Source of the DNA: Stenotrophomonas sp. MMGLT7
GTDB taxonomy: Bacteria > Pseudomonadota > Gammaproteobacteria > Xanthomonadales > Xanthomonadaceae
NCBI RefSeq assembly: GCF_021168555.1
Contig: NZ_JAJOZS010000007.1
Span: forward strand, 62,001-126,000
Length of the DNA: 64,000 bases
Direction of reading: 5' to 3'
The position numbers and the translations under genes are program-made. Below the pieces are notes generated by a model, which was not told the origin of the DNA, made no database searches, and saw only the letters and a list, made by a program, of their open reading frames with translations. Numbering within the stretch: position 1 is the first letter of the stretch; every line of letters begins with the position of its first letter. Below, piece after piece: positions 19,722 to 28,502 of this stretch.

Positions 19722-20660
19722 ATGGACCTGCGCCAGCTGCGTTACTTCATCGCCGTCGCCCAGGAGCGCAATTTCACCCGCGCGGCCGAGCGGCTGCACA
19801 TCGCCCAGCCGCCGCTGAGCCGGCAGATCCAGCAGATCGAGGAGGAACTGGGCACCCACCTGCTGGTGCGCAGCAGCCGCCCGATCCGGCTGACCGACGC
19901 CGGCCGGCTGTTCTACGAGGAAGCCCTGCAGGTGCTGGGGCGGGTGGAGCAGATGAAGGAGGCCACCCGCCGGGTGGGCCACAGCGAACGCCAGCTGCTG
20001 ACCATCGGCTTCGTCGCCTCGCTGCTCTACGGCGGGCTGCCGCTGCTGGTGCGGCGCCTGCGCCAGCGGCGCCCGGACCTGGACATCCGCCTGGTCGAGA
20101 TCATGTCCGGCGGCCAGAACGAGGAGCTCAAGGCCGGGCGCATCGACCTCGGCTTCGGCCGCATCCGCAGCGACGACGACGCCATCGAGCGGCTGGTGCT
20201 GCGCGAGGAACGGCTGGTGGTGGCGCTGCCGACCGACCATCCGCTGGCCGGCGATCCCGGTCCGCTGCCGCTGACGGCGCTGGCGGGCGAGCACCTGGTG
20301 GTCTATCCCAGCCGGCCGCGCCCCAGCTTCGCCGACCAGGTGCTGTCGCTGCTGCGCGACCACGGCGTGCGCCCGCTGTCGGTGTACGAGGTCAGCGAGC
20401 TGCAGATCGCGCTGGGCCTGGTGGCCGCCGAGACCGGCGTGTGCGTCATCCCCGGCTCGGCCGGCAGCATGCGCCAGGAACTGCGCTACCGGCTGATCGA
20501 CGATCCCCACGCCACCTCGCCGATCATCCTGAGCTACCGCCGCAGCGACGAGACCAGCCCGGTCGCGCTGCTGCGGCAGCTGCTGCTGCAGATGTACGCC
20601 GAGCCGCATCCGTGGCTGGCCAATTCCTACACCTTGCTCGAAGGCGGCGCCGATCCCTGA
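19722..20660 (+). CDS. catR: LysR-type activator of the catechol operon
   Basis: A 312-residue LysR regulator with the winged-helix N-terminus MDLRQLRYFIAVAQERNFT and the recognition region AERLHIAQPPLSRQIQQIE characteristic of the CatR/BenM/CatM group. A substrate-binding domain follows (TIGFVASLLYGGLPLLV, with GFGRI and VVALPTDHPLAG). The start at 19722 is chosen for the family N-terminus; an in-frame Met lies 18 codons upstream. Divergent from the cat operon with a matching operator, it probably activates in response to cis,cis-muconate. Confidence 0.92.
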   Translation: MDLRQLRYFIAVAQERNFTRAAERLHIAQPPLSRQIQQIEEELGTHLLVRSSRPIRLTDAGRLFYEEALQVLGRVEQMKEATRRVGHSERQLLTIGFVASLLYGGLPLLVRRLRQRRPDLDIRLVEIMSGGQNEELKAGRIDLGFGRIRSDDDAIERLVLREERLVVALPTDHPLAGDPGPLPLTALAGEHLVVYPSRPRPSFADQVLSLLRDHGVRPLSVYEVSELQIALGLVAAETGVCVIPGSAGSMRQELRYRLIDDPHATSPIILSYRRSDETSPVALLRQLLLQMYAEPHPWLANSYTLLEGGADP

Positions 20661-20664
20661 GCAC

Positions 20665-21756
20665 TCAGTCCAGCCGCTTGCGGAAGCGCAGGATCGCCAG
20701 GGCCATCATCACCGCGGTGAAGGCCAGCAGCGCCAGCACGTCGGCCCACATCTCCCAAAGCCCGGCGCCGCGCAGCATCACGCCGCGGATCAGGCGCAGG
20801 AAGTGCGTCAGCGGCAACACCTCGGCCAGCCATTGCGCCGCCCGCGGCATGCCCGAGAACGGGAACATGAAGCCGGACAGCAGGATCGACGGCAGGAACA
20901 CGAAGAAGGTCATCTGCGTGGCCTGGAACTGCGACTTCGCCCGCGAGGAGATCAGCAGACCCAGGGTCAGGTTGGCGGCGATCAGCAGCAGCGAGGCCAG
21001 GTAGACCTGCAGCAGGCTGCCGGCCACCGGCACCTGGAACAGCCACGTGCCCAGCCCCAGCACCACCGACGCCTGCAGCAGGCCGATGGCGACGTACGGC
21101 AGCACCTTGCCGATCATCAGTTCGGCGCTGCTCAGCGGGGTGGCGATCAGCAGCTCCATGTTGCCGCGCTCGCGTTCGCGCACGATCGCCACGCCGGTGA
21201 ACAGCACCATGGTCATGGTCAGGATCACCCCGATCAGCCCGGGCACGATGTTCAGCGCCGAGCGCCGCTGCGGGTTGTAGAAGCCGACCACGCTGATCGG
21301 GCGCACGCTGGCGGCCTGGACCCCGCTGAACCCGGCCACCGGCATCTGCGCCAGCTGCGCGGCCGCGCTCTGCACCGCGTTGTCGCTGCCGTCCACCAGC
21401 ACCTGCACCAGCTCGCGGCCCTCGCTGCGGCGGCGCTCGAAATCCGGCGGCACCACGATGCCCAGGCTGATCCGGCCGCGGCGCATGGCCTGCATCAGCT
21501 TGTCGGGCGTGCGCGCGGCCAGCACCGGATCGATCACCGTGGTGGCGGCCAGGTCCATCACCAGCGCACGCGAGGCGGCGGTGTTGGCCTGGTCGGCGAT
21601 GCCGGCGCTCAGGTCGCGCAGGTTGGTGTTGATGGCATAGCCGAACAGCAGCAGCTGCGCCACCGGGATGCCCAGGATCATGCCCAGGGTGATGCGGTCG
21701 CGGCGCAGCTGGCGCAGTTCCTTGAGCATCACCGCGTGCAGCCTGCGCCAGTTCAT
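20665..21756 (-). CDS. ABC-2 type exporter permease (YhhJ/YbhR-like)
   Basis: A 363-residue inner-membrane protein with one helix near residue 25, a large extracytoplasmic domain, and five more helices in the C-terminal half, the ABC2_membrane_3 layout. Family traits include RDRITLGMILGIPVAQLLLFGYAIN and RERERGNMELLIATPLSSAELMIGK. It overlaps the ATPase gene (21753) by four bases. It ends five bases from catR, which is convergent. Confidence 0.93.
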   Translation of the reverse strand: MNWRRLHAVMLKELRQLRRDRITLGMILGIPVAQLLLFGYAINTNLRDLSAGIADQANTAASRALVMDLAATTVIDPVLAARTPDKLMQAMRRGRISLGIVVPPDFERRRSEGRELVQVLVDGSDNAVQSAAAQLAQMPVAGFSGVQAASVRPISVVGFYNPQRRSALNIVPGLIGVILTMTMVLFTGVAIVRERERGNMELLIATPLSSAELMIGKVLPYVAIGLLQASVVLGLGTWLFQVPVAGSLLQVYLASLLLIAANLTLGLLISSRAKSQFQATQMTFFVFLPSILLSGFMFPFSGMPRAAQWLAEVLPLTHFLRLIRGVMLRGAGLWEMWADVLALLAFTAVMMALAILRFRKRLD

Positions 21757-22733
21757 GCCGGCACCTGCGCACCGGCATCGGCCCCGGGCCGCCTGCGGGT
21801 GGCGGCGACGAACACGTCCTCCAGGCTCGGGTGCACCGGCGCCACCTCCGCCTCCACGCCTGCCTGGCGCAGGACCTGCCCCACCCTCGCCTGCATGTCC
21901 GCGCGGTCGGCGGTCAGCACGCGCAGGGCGTTGCCGATCTGCGCCACGCTGACCACGCCGTCGGCGTCGGCCAGCAGCTTCTGCGCCTGCCGCGGCTGCG
22001 CCGACTGCACCAGCAGGGTGCGGCCGGAAAGCCGCTGCGCCAGCTCGTCCGGCGAGCCGTCGGCCACCAGCCGGCCGCGGTCGAGGATGGCGATGCGGTG
22101 GCAGCGCTCGGCCTCGTCCATGTAGTGGGTGGACACCAGCAGCGTGGTGCCGGCGTCGGCCAGGTCGAAGAGTTTTTCCCAGAAGTCGCGGCGCGATTCC
22201 GGATCGACCGCGCTGGTCGGCTCGTCCAGGAACAGCAGTTCCGGGTCATGGATCACCGCACAGGCCAGCGCCAGGCGCTGCTTCTGCCCGCCGCTGAGGG
22301 TGCCGGCCAGCTGCCCGCGGCGATCCTGGAAGTGGTACTGCGACACCAGCTCGGCGATGCGCTGCCGCGCCCGCGCCTTCGCCAGCCCCTGCACCGCGGC
22401 CATGAACTCCAGGTTCTCGAGCACGGTTAGGTCCTCGAACAGCGAGAAGCGCTGGGTCATGTAGCCGATGCGCGTGCGCAGCTGCTCGGCCTGCTGCGGC
22501 ACGCGCAGACCCAGCACCTCGATCTCGCCCTCGCTGGGCGTGAGCAGCCCGCACAGCATGCGGATGGTGGTGGACTTGCCCGAGCCGTTCGGCCCGAGGA
22601 ACCCGTACACCTGCCGGCGCGGCACATCCAGGTCGACACGGTCCACCGCCGCCAGCGCGCCGAAGCGCCTGGTCAGCCCGCGCGCGCGGATCGCCGCTGC
22701 GTCGTGCGGCAGGGCTCGCTCAGCGGCCGCCAT
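21753..22733 (-). CDS. ABC exporter ATPase (YbhF-like, single nucleotide-binding domain)
   Basis: A 326-residue ATPase with Walker A GPNGSGKS, signature LSGGQKQR, Walker B LLFLDEPTSAVD and the switch His in VSTHYMDEAERC. A roughly 80-residue C-terminal extension ending PSLEDVFVA is typical of drug or lipid exporters of the DrrA/CcmA type. It overlaps the upstream HlyD gene by 14 bases and the downstream permease by four. Unlike E. coli YbhF it contains only one nucleotide-binding domain, so it should dimerise. Confidence 0.95.
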   Translation of the reverse strand: MAAAERALPHDAAAIRARGLTRRFGALAAVDRVDLDVPRRQVYGFLGPNGSGKSTTIRMLCGLLTPSEGEIEVLGLRVPQQAEQLRTRIGYMTQRFSLFEDLTVLENLEFMAAVQGLAKARARQRIAELVSQYHFQDRRGQLAGTLSGGQKQRLALACAVIHDPELLFLDEPTSAVDPESRRDFWEKLFDLADAGTTLLVSTHYMDEAERCHRIAILDRGRLVADGSPDELAQRLSGRTLLVQSAQPRQAQKLLADADGVVSVAQIGNALRVLTADRADMQARVGQVLRQAGVEAEVAPVHPSLEDVFVAATRRRPGADAGAQVPA

Positions 22734-23697
22734 CGAATTCCACCCGCACCGGGATGCCGGCCGGCAGTTGCGTCGGCGCCTGCTGCACGCTCACCTCGGC
22801 CAGGTAGCTCAGGCGTGCCGCGTCGGCGCCGGTGAGCGCGTAGTACGGAGTGAACACCGGCTCGCTGCGGATCATGCGCACCCGCCCGGGCAACGGCTGC
22901 TCGCGGCCGTCGATGTAGATGCGCGCCGCGTCGCCGACCTTGACCCCGGCGCGCAGCGTCTCCGGCACGTAGACCCGCGCATAGGGCCTGTCGCCGACCA
23001 GCAGCACCGCCAGCGACGCGCCCACCGCGGCCTGGTCGCCGAGGCGGTAAGGCAGGCTGTCCACCCGTCCTGCGCGTGGCGCCACGAGTTCCAGCTTCTG
23101 CAGCAGCACCGCCTGCGCCTGGGCCTGCGCGGTGGCCGCGGCCAGCGCCGACCCGGCCTGCGCGACCTGCTCGGGACGGGTGCCGCGCTGCAGTTCCAGC
23201 AGCGCCTGCTCGGCCACGCGCACCTGGGCACGGGCGCTGCCGGCCGCGGCGCGGGCGCGATCGACTTCGGAGGCGGCCACCAGCCGGCGCTGGCCGAGCG
23301 GCTGCAGGCGGCGGTAGTAGGCCTCGGCATCGGCCACCTCGGCCTGCGCCGCCGACAGGCTGGCGCGCGCCTGTGCGATCTGTTCCGCGCGCGGGCCGTG
23401 CTCGCGCTCGTCCAGCAGTTCGCGGTTCTGCCGTTCCAATGCCTGCGCCGCTTCCAGCTGCGCCCGGGTACGGGTGGGATCCAGTTCCAGCAGCGGCGTG
23501 CCGGCCTGCACCTGCTGGCCCTCGCGCACGTGGATGGCGACGATGCGCTCGTCGGCCGGCGCCGGCAGCGCGATGCGGTCCCACTCCAGCGTGCCCAGCA
23601 CCTGCGGCGGCTTCTGCCCGCAGCCGGCCACCAGCAGCGCCAGCACGCCGGCCAAGGCCTGCCGGCGGAAAGTACGCGATAGCGACGGTTCCATCAT
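22720..23697 (-). CDS. HlyD-family periplasmic adaptor lipoprotein (YbhG/YhiI-like)
   Basis: A 325-residue adaptor with a lipobox (ALLVAGCGQ), then a barrel segment IVAIHVREGQQVQAGTPLLELD, a long coiled-coil hairpin (roughly residues 75-190) and the returning strands GRVDSLPYRLGDQAAVGASLAVL. It would bridge the inner-membrane permease to an outer-membrane channel; no TolC-like gene is in this operon. The start at 23697 overlaps the TetR stop (ATGA). Confidence 0.92.
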   Translation of the reverse strand: MMEPSLSRTFRRQALAGVLALLVAGCGQKPPQVLGTLEWDRIALPAPADERIVAIHVREGQQVQAGTPLLELDPTRTRAQLEAAQALERQNRELLDEREHGPRAEQIAQARASLSAAQAEVADAEAYYRRLQPLGQRRLVAASEVDRARAAAGSARAQVRVAEQALLELQRGTRPEQVAQAGSALAAATAQAQAQAVLLQKLELVAPRAGRVDSLPYRLGDQAAVGASLAVLLVGDRPYARVYVPETLRAGVKVGDAARIYIDGREQPLPGRVRMIRSEPVFTPYYALTGADAARLSYLAEVSVQQAPTQLPAGIPVRVEFDGGR

Positions 23698-24386
23698 TTC
23701 AGCTCCAGACCACGGTCGAGCAGCGTCAGCGCGTGCACGCGCACATCCTCGATGCCCAGTTCGTCGGCGCCGAACACCTGCCGCCAGATCGGCGCGCCGG
23801 CGGCGGGGAACATGGTCAGGCCGATCAGCGACACCATCAGCAGGCGCGGATCCAGGTCCGGGTTCACCTGCCCGCGCGCCTGCGCCGCGGCGAAGCGCGC
23901 GGCCAGCGTCTGCGCCACGGTCGGAGCGATGCGCTCGACCAGCAGCCCGCGCAGTGCCCCGCCCTCGCTGACCACCTCGCGCACCCACAGCGGCGGCAGC
24001 CACGGATGGGCCTGGATCACCGCGCACAGGCCATTGACCAGCGCCGCCACCGAGGCGGCGACGTCCTCGCCGGCCGCCTGCACCGCCTCCTGCATCGGCA
24101 GCAGCGCCGGCAGCAGCTGCTCCTCGACCACGGCGTCGAGCAGCCCGTCGCGGCTGCCGAAGTGATAGTGCAGGGTGGCCGGCGTCACCCCGGCGTGGTC
24201 GGCGATGTGCCGCAGCGTGGTGCCGGAGACGCCATGGCGGACGTAGCAGTCCAGCGCCGCACGCAGCAGCGTGGTGCGCTGCCCGGTGGCATCGGCATCG
24301 AGCGCGGACGGACGGCCCGGCCCGCGCCTGGCGACCCGGGCCTCGCCCGGCAATGCAGAGGGAAGCGGAGGAGTGGAGTCGGCCAT
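23694..24386 (-). CDS. TetR-family repressor of the ABC exporter (CecR-like)
   Basis: A 230-residue TetR regulator. Helix-turn-helix residues lie in the first third (LRHIADHAGVTPATLHYHFGSRDGLL). The C-terminal domain resembles the DUF1956 ligand-binding domain of CecR/YbiH, which also sits at the head of a hlyD-ABC operon in E. coli. It is first in the operon, and a perfect 16-bp palindrome overlaps its promoter nine bases upstream, which argues for autorepression. A Pro/Ala/Arg-rich N-terminal extension precedes the domain. Confidence 0.92.
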   Translation of the reverse strand: MADSTPPLPSALPGEARVARRGPGRPSALDADATGQRTTLLRAALDCYVRHGVSGTTLRHIADHAGVTPATLHYHFGSRDGLLDAVVEEQLLPALLPMQEAVQAAGEDVAASVAALVNGLCAVIQAHPWLPPLWVREVVSEGGALRGLLVERIAPTVAQTLAARFAAAQARGQVNPDLDPRLLMVSLIGLTMFPAAGAPIWRQVFGADELGIEDVRVHALTLLDRGLELK

Positions 24387-24392
24387 GCACTT

Positions 24393-24421
24393 ATTTAATT
24401 CATGAATTAATTAACTGTCAA
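24393..24421 (-). promoter_or_regulatory. tetR promoter with palindromic operator
   Basis: On the minus strand TTGACA (24416-24421) and TTAAAT (24393-24398) are separated by 17 bp, a strong sigma-70-type promoter in a GC-rich genome. The perfect palindrome TTAATTCATGAATTAA (24395-24410) fills the spacer and overlaps the -10, ideal for TetR repression. A start site seven bases past the -10 would fall on the A of the ATG at 24386, implying a leaderless transcript. Confidence 0.75.
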
Positions 24422-24556
24422 CCGTACTTGGCCTGAGGTTGCCTGGCGGCATCGCCATCACCTCTGCCGGTGGGTTACGGGCGCCAAACCTCACGATGCT
24501 CCCGCGAGCACCCATGCCGCCTGCGAGGAAGGACGCCGTACCGGCATGTGCAATGC

Positions 24557-24643
24557 GTAGCCCCGGTGAGGCCGAAGGCCGCACCCGGGTGGAAGTCGCG
24601 CCCCGGCTCCCTGTCTCGGGTGCGCTGCGCTTACCCGGGCTAC
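24557..24643. repeat. degenerate inverted repeat (GTAGCCCGGGT type)
   Basis: An 87-bp element opening GTAGCCCCGGTGAGGCCG and closing CTGCGCTTACCCGGGCTAC, with further pairing CACCCGGG / CTCGGGTG inside. Its arms are imperfect. It lies in the 399-bp gap between the tetR promoter and the shikimate-dehydrogenase-like gene, where I otherwise see no gene. Confidence 0.6.
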
Positions 24644-24820
24644 GCGGCCATCCGGGCAGACGCCGATCGTCGCTCTCACCCAGGCGGTGCCCAGGGCCAC
24701 GAGCAGCGCCGCCGTTCCGCCCGTCCTGCCCATGCCCTCCCGTCGATGCCATGCCCGGCGCAATTGCGGCCGGCACCCGCGTTGCGGTGCAATGGCGTCC
24801 CCGCATCGCTTCGGATCGCC

Positions 24821-25639
24821 ATGTCCTTGAGCATCAGCCGCGACACCCGCCTGTGCATGTCGCTGTCCGGACGTCCCGGCAATTTCGGCACCCGCTTCCA
24901 CAACCACCTCTACCGGGCGCTGGGACTGGACTACGTCTACAAGGCGTTCACCACGCGCGACCTGCCGGCGGCGATCGGCGGCATCCGTGCACTGGGCATC
25001 CGCGGCTGCGCGGTGTCGATGCCGTTCAAGGAGGCCTGCATCCCGCTGCTAGATGCCGTCGAGGCCTCGGCGGCAGCGATCGACTCGGTCAACACCATCG
25101 TCAACGACGACGGCGTCCTGCGCGGCTACAACACCGACTACACCGCGGTGGCCAGCCTGATCGCCCGCCACGGCGTGCCGGCCACCCTGCCGCTGGCGCT
25201 GCGCGGCAGCGGCGGCATGGCCAAGGCGGTGGCCTGCGCGCTGCGCGATGCCGGCTTCGGCAATGGCCACATCGTCGCCCGCAACGCGGACAGCGGCCGC
25301 CGCCTGGCCGCCAGCAGCGGCTTCGCCTGGACGCCGGACACGCGCGGGCTCGACGCGCGGCTGCTGGTCAACGTCACCCCGATCGGCATGGAAGGCGGTG
25401 CCGAGGCCGGGCAGCTGGCATTCGAAGAGGACGAGATCCGCCGTGCCGAGTGGGTCTTCGACGTGGTCGCCCTGCCCGCCGAGACCCCGCTGATCCGGCG
25501 TGCGCGCGAACTCGGCAAGCCGGTGATCAGCGGTGCCGAGGTGATCGTGCTGCAGGCGGTGGAGCAATTCGTGCTGTACACCGGCGTCCGCCCGGACGAT
25601 GCGCTGATCGCTGCGGCCGCCGCGCACGCGCGCGGTTGA
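24821..25639 (+). CDS. shikimate 5-dehydrogenase-like protein (HI0607 / SDH-L class)
   Basis: A 272-residue protein of the AroE superfamily. Its opening (ISRDTRLCMSLSGRPGNFGT) and the run YKAFTT..IRGCAVSMPFKE match the SDH-L class typified by Haemophilus HI0607, not classical AroE. The catalytic Lys is in MPFKE, Asn in NTIVND, Asp in YNTDY, and a dinucleotide-binding segment GSGGMAKAVACAL follows. HI0607-type enzymes are reported to have weak shikimate activity, so the true substrate is unclear. It stands alone downstream of the exporter region. The ATG at 24821 is chosen because it begins the family N-terminus. Confidence 0.85.
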   Translation: MSLSISRDTRLCMSLSGRPGNFGTRFHNHLYRALGLDYVYKAFTTRDLPAAIGGIRALGIRGCAVSMPFKEACIPLLDAVEASAAAIDSVNTIVNDDGVLRGYNTDYTAVASLIARHGVPATLPLALRGSGGMAKAVACALRDAGFGNGHIVARNADSGRRLAASSGFAWTPDTRGLDARLLVNVTPIGMEGGAEAGQLAFEEDEIRRAEWVFDVVALPAETPLIRRARELGKPVISGAEVIVLQAVEQFVLYTGVRPDDALIAAAAAHARG

Positions 25640-25869
25640 CGCCTGCCGGCGCGACCGCCTGTACAGCACGGGCAGGCACGGCGCGGCCTTCGTCCCGGGG
25701 CGCGGGCACCGGCCTTGCCCGCGCCGCACGTTGCATGCATGGACGATGCACGCAGGCGCGGCTGAACCGCAGGCAAGGCGAACTGGCCGGCGCCGCACCC
25801 GCGCGCTAACCTTGCAGTCCTTCCACTGCGTATCGGCGGACGCTCGGTCACGAGGTTCCGCCTCATCCC

Positions 25870-26853
25870 ATGAGCAAATCCGCACACCGCGACTTCATCC
25901 TGGAACCGGCCGACACCGAGCGGCTGGCCAATCTTGCCGGCCCGTTCGACGAGCACCTGCGCCAGATCGAACTCAAGCTGGGCGTGGAGATCGCCAACCG
26001 CGGCAACGTGTTCCGCGTCAGCGGCCCGCACGAGGCGGTGCTGGCCGCCGAGCGGCTGCTGCACGCGCTGTACGAGGAGACGCTGGGCACCACCTTCGAC
26101 AGCCACGCCATCCACCTGCGCCTGAACGACGCCAACGTCGAGCACGTGGCCAGCCGCGAGTACGAGCCGCAGGACGTGGCGATCAAGGTCAAGCGCGGCA
26201 CCGTGCGCGGCCGCGGCCCCAATCAGGCCAAGTACCTGCACGCCATCGCCACCCACGACATCAACTTCGGCATCGGCCCGGCCGGCACCGGCAAGACCTT
26301 CCTGGCCGTGGCCAGCGCGGTGGAGGCGCTGAACGAATCGCGGGTGCAGCGGCTGGTGCTGGTGCGCCCGGCGGTGGAAGCCGGCGAGAAGCTCGGCTTC
26401 CTGCCCGGCGACCTGAGCCAGAAGGTCGATCCCTACCTGCGCCCGCTGTACGACGCGCTGTACGAGATGCTCGGCGTGGAGAAGGTGGTCAAGCTGCTGG
26501 AGAAGAGCGTCATCGAGATCGCGCCGCTGGCCTACATGCGCGGGCGCACCCTCAACGACGCCTACGTCATCCTGGACGAGGCGCAGAACACCACCATCGA
26601 GCAGATGAAGATGTTCCTGACCCGGCTGGGCTTCGGCTCCACCGCGGTGGTCACCGGCGACCTGACCCAGATCGACCTGCCCAAGCACGTCAAGTCCGGC
26701 CTGCGCGATGCCATCGAGGTGCTGCACGAGGTCGAGGGCGTGAGCTTCACCTTCTTCGAGTCGCGCGACGTGGTCCGCCATCCGCTGGTGGCCAGGATCG
26801 TCAGCGCCTACGACAAGCGCGACACGCGCGATGCGCAGACCGGAACGGACTGA
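25870..26853 (+). CDS. ybeZ: PhoH-like ATPase (YbeZ)
   Basis: A 327-residue PhoH-family NTPase. After an N-terminal KH-like region (about residues 10-100) come Walker [12 protein letters not shown], the region [17 protein letters not shown], Walker [11 protein letters not shown] and sensor motif [12 protein letters not shown]. It is thought to act with the RNase YbeY in rRNA maturation and RNA quality control. It is the first gene of a run with ybeY and corC; a small exported-protein gene follows after one base. Confidence 0.95.
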   Translation: MSKSAHRDFILEPADTERLANLAGPFDEHLRQIELKLGVEIANRGNVFRVSGPHEAVLAAERLLHALYEETLGTTFDSHAIHLRLNDANVEHVASREYEPQDVAIKVKRGTVRGRGPNQAKYLHAIATHDINFGIGPAGTGKTFLAVASAVEALNESRVQRLVLVRPAVEAGEKLGFLPGDLSQKVDPYLRPLYDALYEMLGVEKVVKLLEKSVIEIAPLAYMRGRTLNDAYVILDEAQNTTIEQMKMFLTRLGFGSTAVVTGDLTQIDLPKHVKSGLRDAIEVLHEVEGVSFTFFESRDVVRHPLVARIVSAYDKRDTRDAQTGTD

Positions 26854-26854
26854 G

Positions 26855-27406
26855 ATGCGGCGCGGGACGATCGCGGTCCTGCTGCTGGCGCAGGCGATCG
26901 GGCCGGCCTTCGCCGCCGCTCCGCGGGAAGCGGCGCGGATTCCCACGACCAGCCGCACCGTGGCGATGCTGGCGGACGTCGCGCCCCCCTGCGTTTCCAT
27001 CGGCCTGCAGGAAGCGGTGACGGCCAGCATCCCGCGGTCGCGGTTCGATCGCTACGTGGCGGCGCGCCCGCCACACCGGCAGTCCTGGAGCGACGAACGC
27101 GAACGCCTGGCCTGGATCGCCGGCGATCGCGCCGCACTCCTGCTGCGCGCGACCGAGCGTGCTCCCCGCGATGCCCTCGGCTGCAACGTCGTCACGTTCG
27201 AGCAGGTTCCGAACGACAGCCGGTACCTGCTCGCATCCCTGATCGAGGCCGGCGAGGCGGCCGTGTCCGTGACCGACCGGCCGGGCTTCGCTCCCGCCGT
27301 GACCGTGGTCGACGTCGACAGCCACTGCCGCAACGGCCCCCTGGGCGGCAAGCACTACTGGCTGGAGGACACGCGGTTCCTCCGGCTGGTCACATGCGTC
27401 ACCTGA
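26855..27406 (+). CDS. small exported protein of unknown function between phoH and ybeY
   Basis: A 183-residue protein with a clear signal peptide ([20 protein letters not shown]). I do not recognise a domain. It has three Cys in the mature part ([13 protein letters not shown] and HCRNGP) plus one at the C-terminal LVTCVT, so two disulfides in the periplasm are possible. The start ATG is one base past the phoH stop, indicating tight coupling to phoH, and ybeY starts 34 bp downstream. An exported protein in this cytoplasmic RNA-processing operon is unexpected. Confidence 0.7.
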   Translation: MRRGTIAVLLLAQAIGPAFAAAPREAARIPTTSRTVAMLADVAPPCVSIGLQEAVTASIPRSRFDRYVAARPPHRQSWSDERERLAWIAGDRAALLLRATERAPRDALGCNVVTFEQVPNDSRYLLASLIEAGEAAVSVTDRPGFAPAVTVVDVDSHCRNGPLGGKHYWLEDTRFLRLVTCVT

Positions 27407-27440
27407 CCCTTCCCCTTCATCGCTACAGGAAATACGCACC

Positions 27441-27926
27441 ATGACCCGCGGACCGATCCGCCTCGACGTCGCCGTCAGCTATGCCCTGCCCCGCGCCGGG
27501 CTACCGGCGGCAGTGAGTTTCCGCAAGTGGGTGGCGACGGCGCTGGCCGGACGCATCCGCGAGGCCGACCTGGCCATCCGCCTGGTCGACGAGAAGGAGG
27601 GCCGCTCGCTCAACCACCACTACCGCGGCAAGGACTACGCCACCAACGTGCTGAGCTTCCCGGCCGAGATCCCCGAGGGCCTGCCCAAGGGCGTCAAGTT
27701 CCCGCTGCTGGGCGACCTGGTGATCTGCGCGCCGGTGGTCGCGCGCGAGGCCGCCGAGCAGCACAAGCCGCTGGCCGCGCACTACGCCCACCTCACCGTG
27801 CACGGCGTGCTGCACCTGCTCGGCTGGGACCACGAGGACGACAAGGAGGCCGAGGCGATGGAGCAGCTCGAACGCGAGATCCTGGCGGTGCTGGACATCG
27901 ACGACCCGTACGCGGGGGAACGCTGA
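27441..27926 (+). CDS. ybeY: endoribonuclease YbeY
   Basis: A zinc-dependent RNase needed for 16S rRNA 3'-end maturation and ribosome quality control. The 161-residue product has the metal-binding motif [12 protein letters not shown] and the conserved [13 protein letters not shown] segment. It lies in the usual phoH-ybeY-corC order, interrupted on each side by one small exported-protein gene. Confidence 0.97.
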   Translation: MTRGPIRLDVAVSYALPRAGLPAAVSFRKWVATALAGRIREADLAIRLVDEKEGRSLNHHYRGKDYATNVLSFPAEIPEGLPKGVKFPLLGDLVICAPVVAREAAEQHKPLAAHYAHLTVHGVLHLLGWDHEDDKEAEAMEQLEREILAVLDIDDPYAGER

Positions 27927-27928
27927 GG

Positions 27929-28456
27929 ATGCATGCGCGCCTGGCCGCGGCCGTGGCCCTGCTGCTGGCGCTGCCGGCCGTGCCGGGTGCGGCCGCCCCG
28001 CCGGCGCCGGCCATCGACCTGAAGGCGCTGATCGAATGCCGCCAGCGCGTGGCCGACTTCGCCGCGCTGGCGCCGGTGCTGGGCGACCCGCTCGAGGCGG
28101 TGGCGCTGGGCTGGCGGCCGCTGCCGCAGCAGAACCCGTTCATGACCGAATACACGCTGGCCGAGCCGATCACGGTGTTCGGCCACGCGACCTCGCAGAT
28201 CGCCTTCTCCGGCCCCGCCGTGATGGCGGTCCTGGACCTGTCCGACCCGCGGGTGCTGGCGCGGCAGCTGCGGCTGGAGGAAGGCGTGGATACCCCGGAC
28301 AAGGTGATGTACGGGCGCGAGCTGGTCAGCGACGACGTGGCCGACCCTAGGACCGGCGAGCCGATGATCGAGTCGATCGTGCTCAGCGTCTCCAACGTCA
28401 GGTCGCATCCGGGCAGGACCCTGGCCGGCTGCAGCTACAGCCTCGACCTGCCGTGA
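27929..28456 (+). CDS. small exported protein of unknown function between ybeY and corC
   Basis: A 175-residue protein beginning two bases after the ybeY stop, with a signal peptide (HARLAAAVALLLALPAVPGAAA). The mature part has two Cys (ECRQR and GCSYS), a YTLAEPITVFGHATSQIAFSG segment and an acidic end. I do not recognise a family. It is likely periplasmic, and transcription is likely shared with ybeY. Confidence 0.72.
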   Translation: MHARLAAAVALLLALPAVPGAAAPPAPAIDLKALIECRQRVADFAALAPVLGDPLEAVALGWRPLPQQNPFMTEYTLAEPITVFGHATSQIAFSGPAVMAVLDLSDPRVLARQLRLEEGVDTPDKVMYGRELVSDDVADPRTGEPMIESIVLSVSNVRSHPGRTLAGCSYSLDLP

Positions 28457-28502
28457 CGGACGGGATTCGGGATGGCCAGCCTGCGGCTGTCGGAAAGCGT
28501 CC

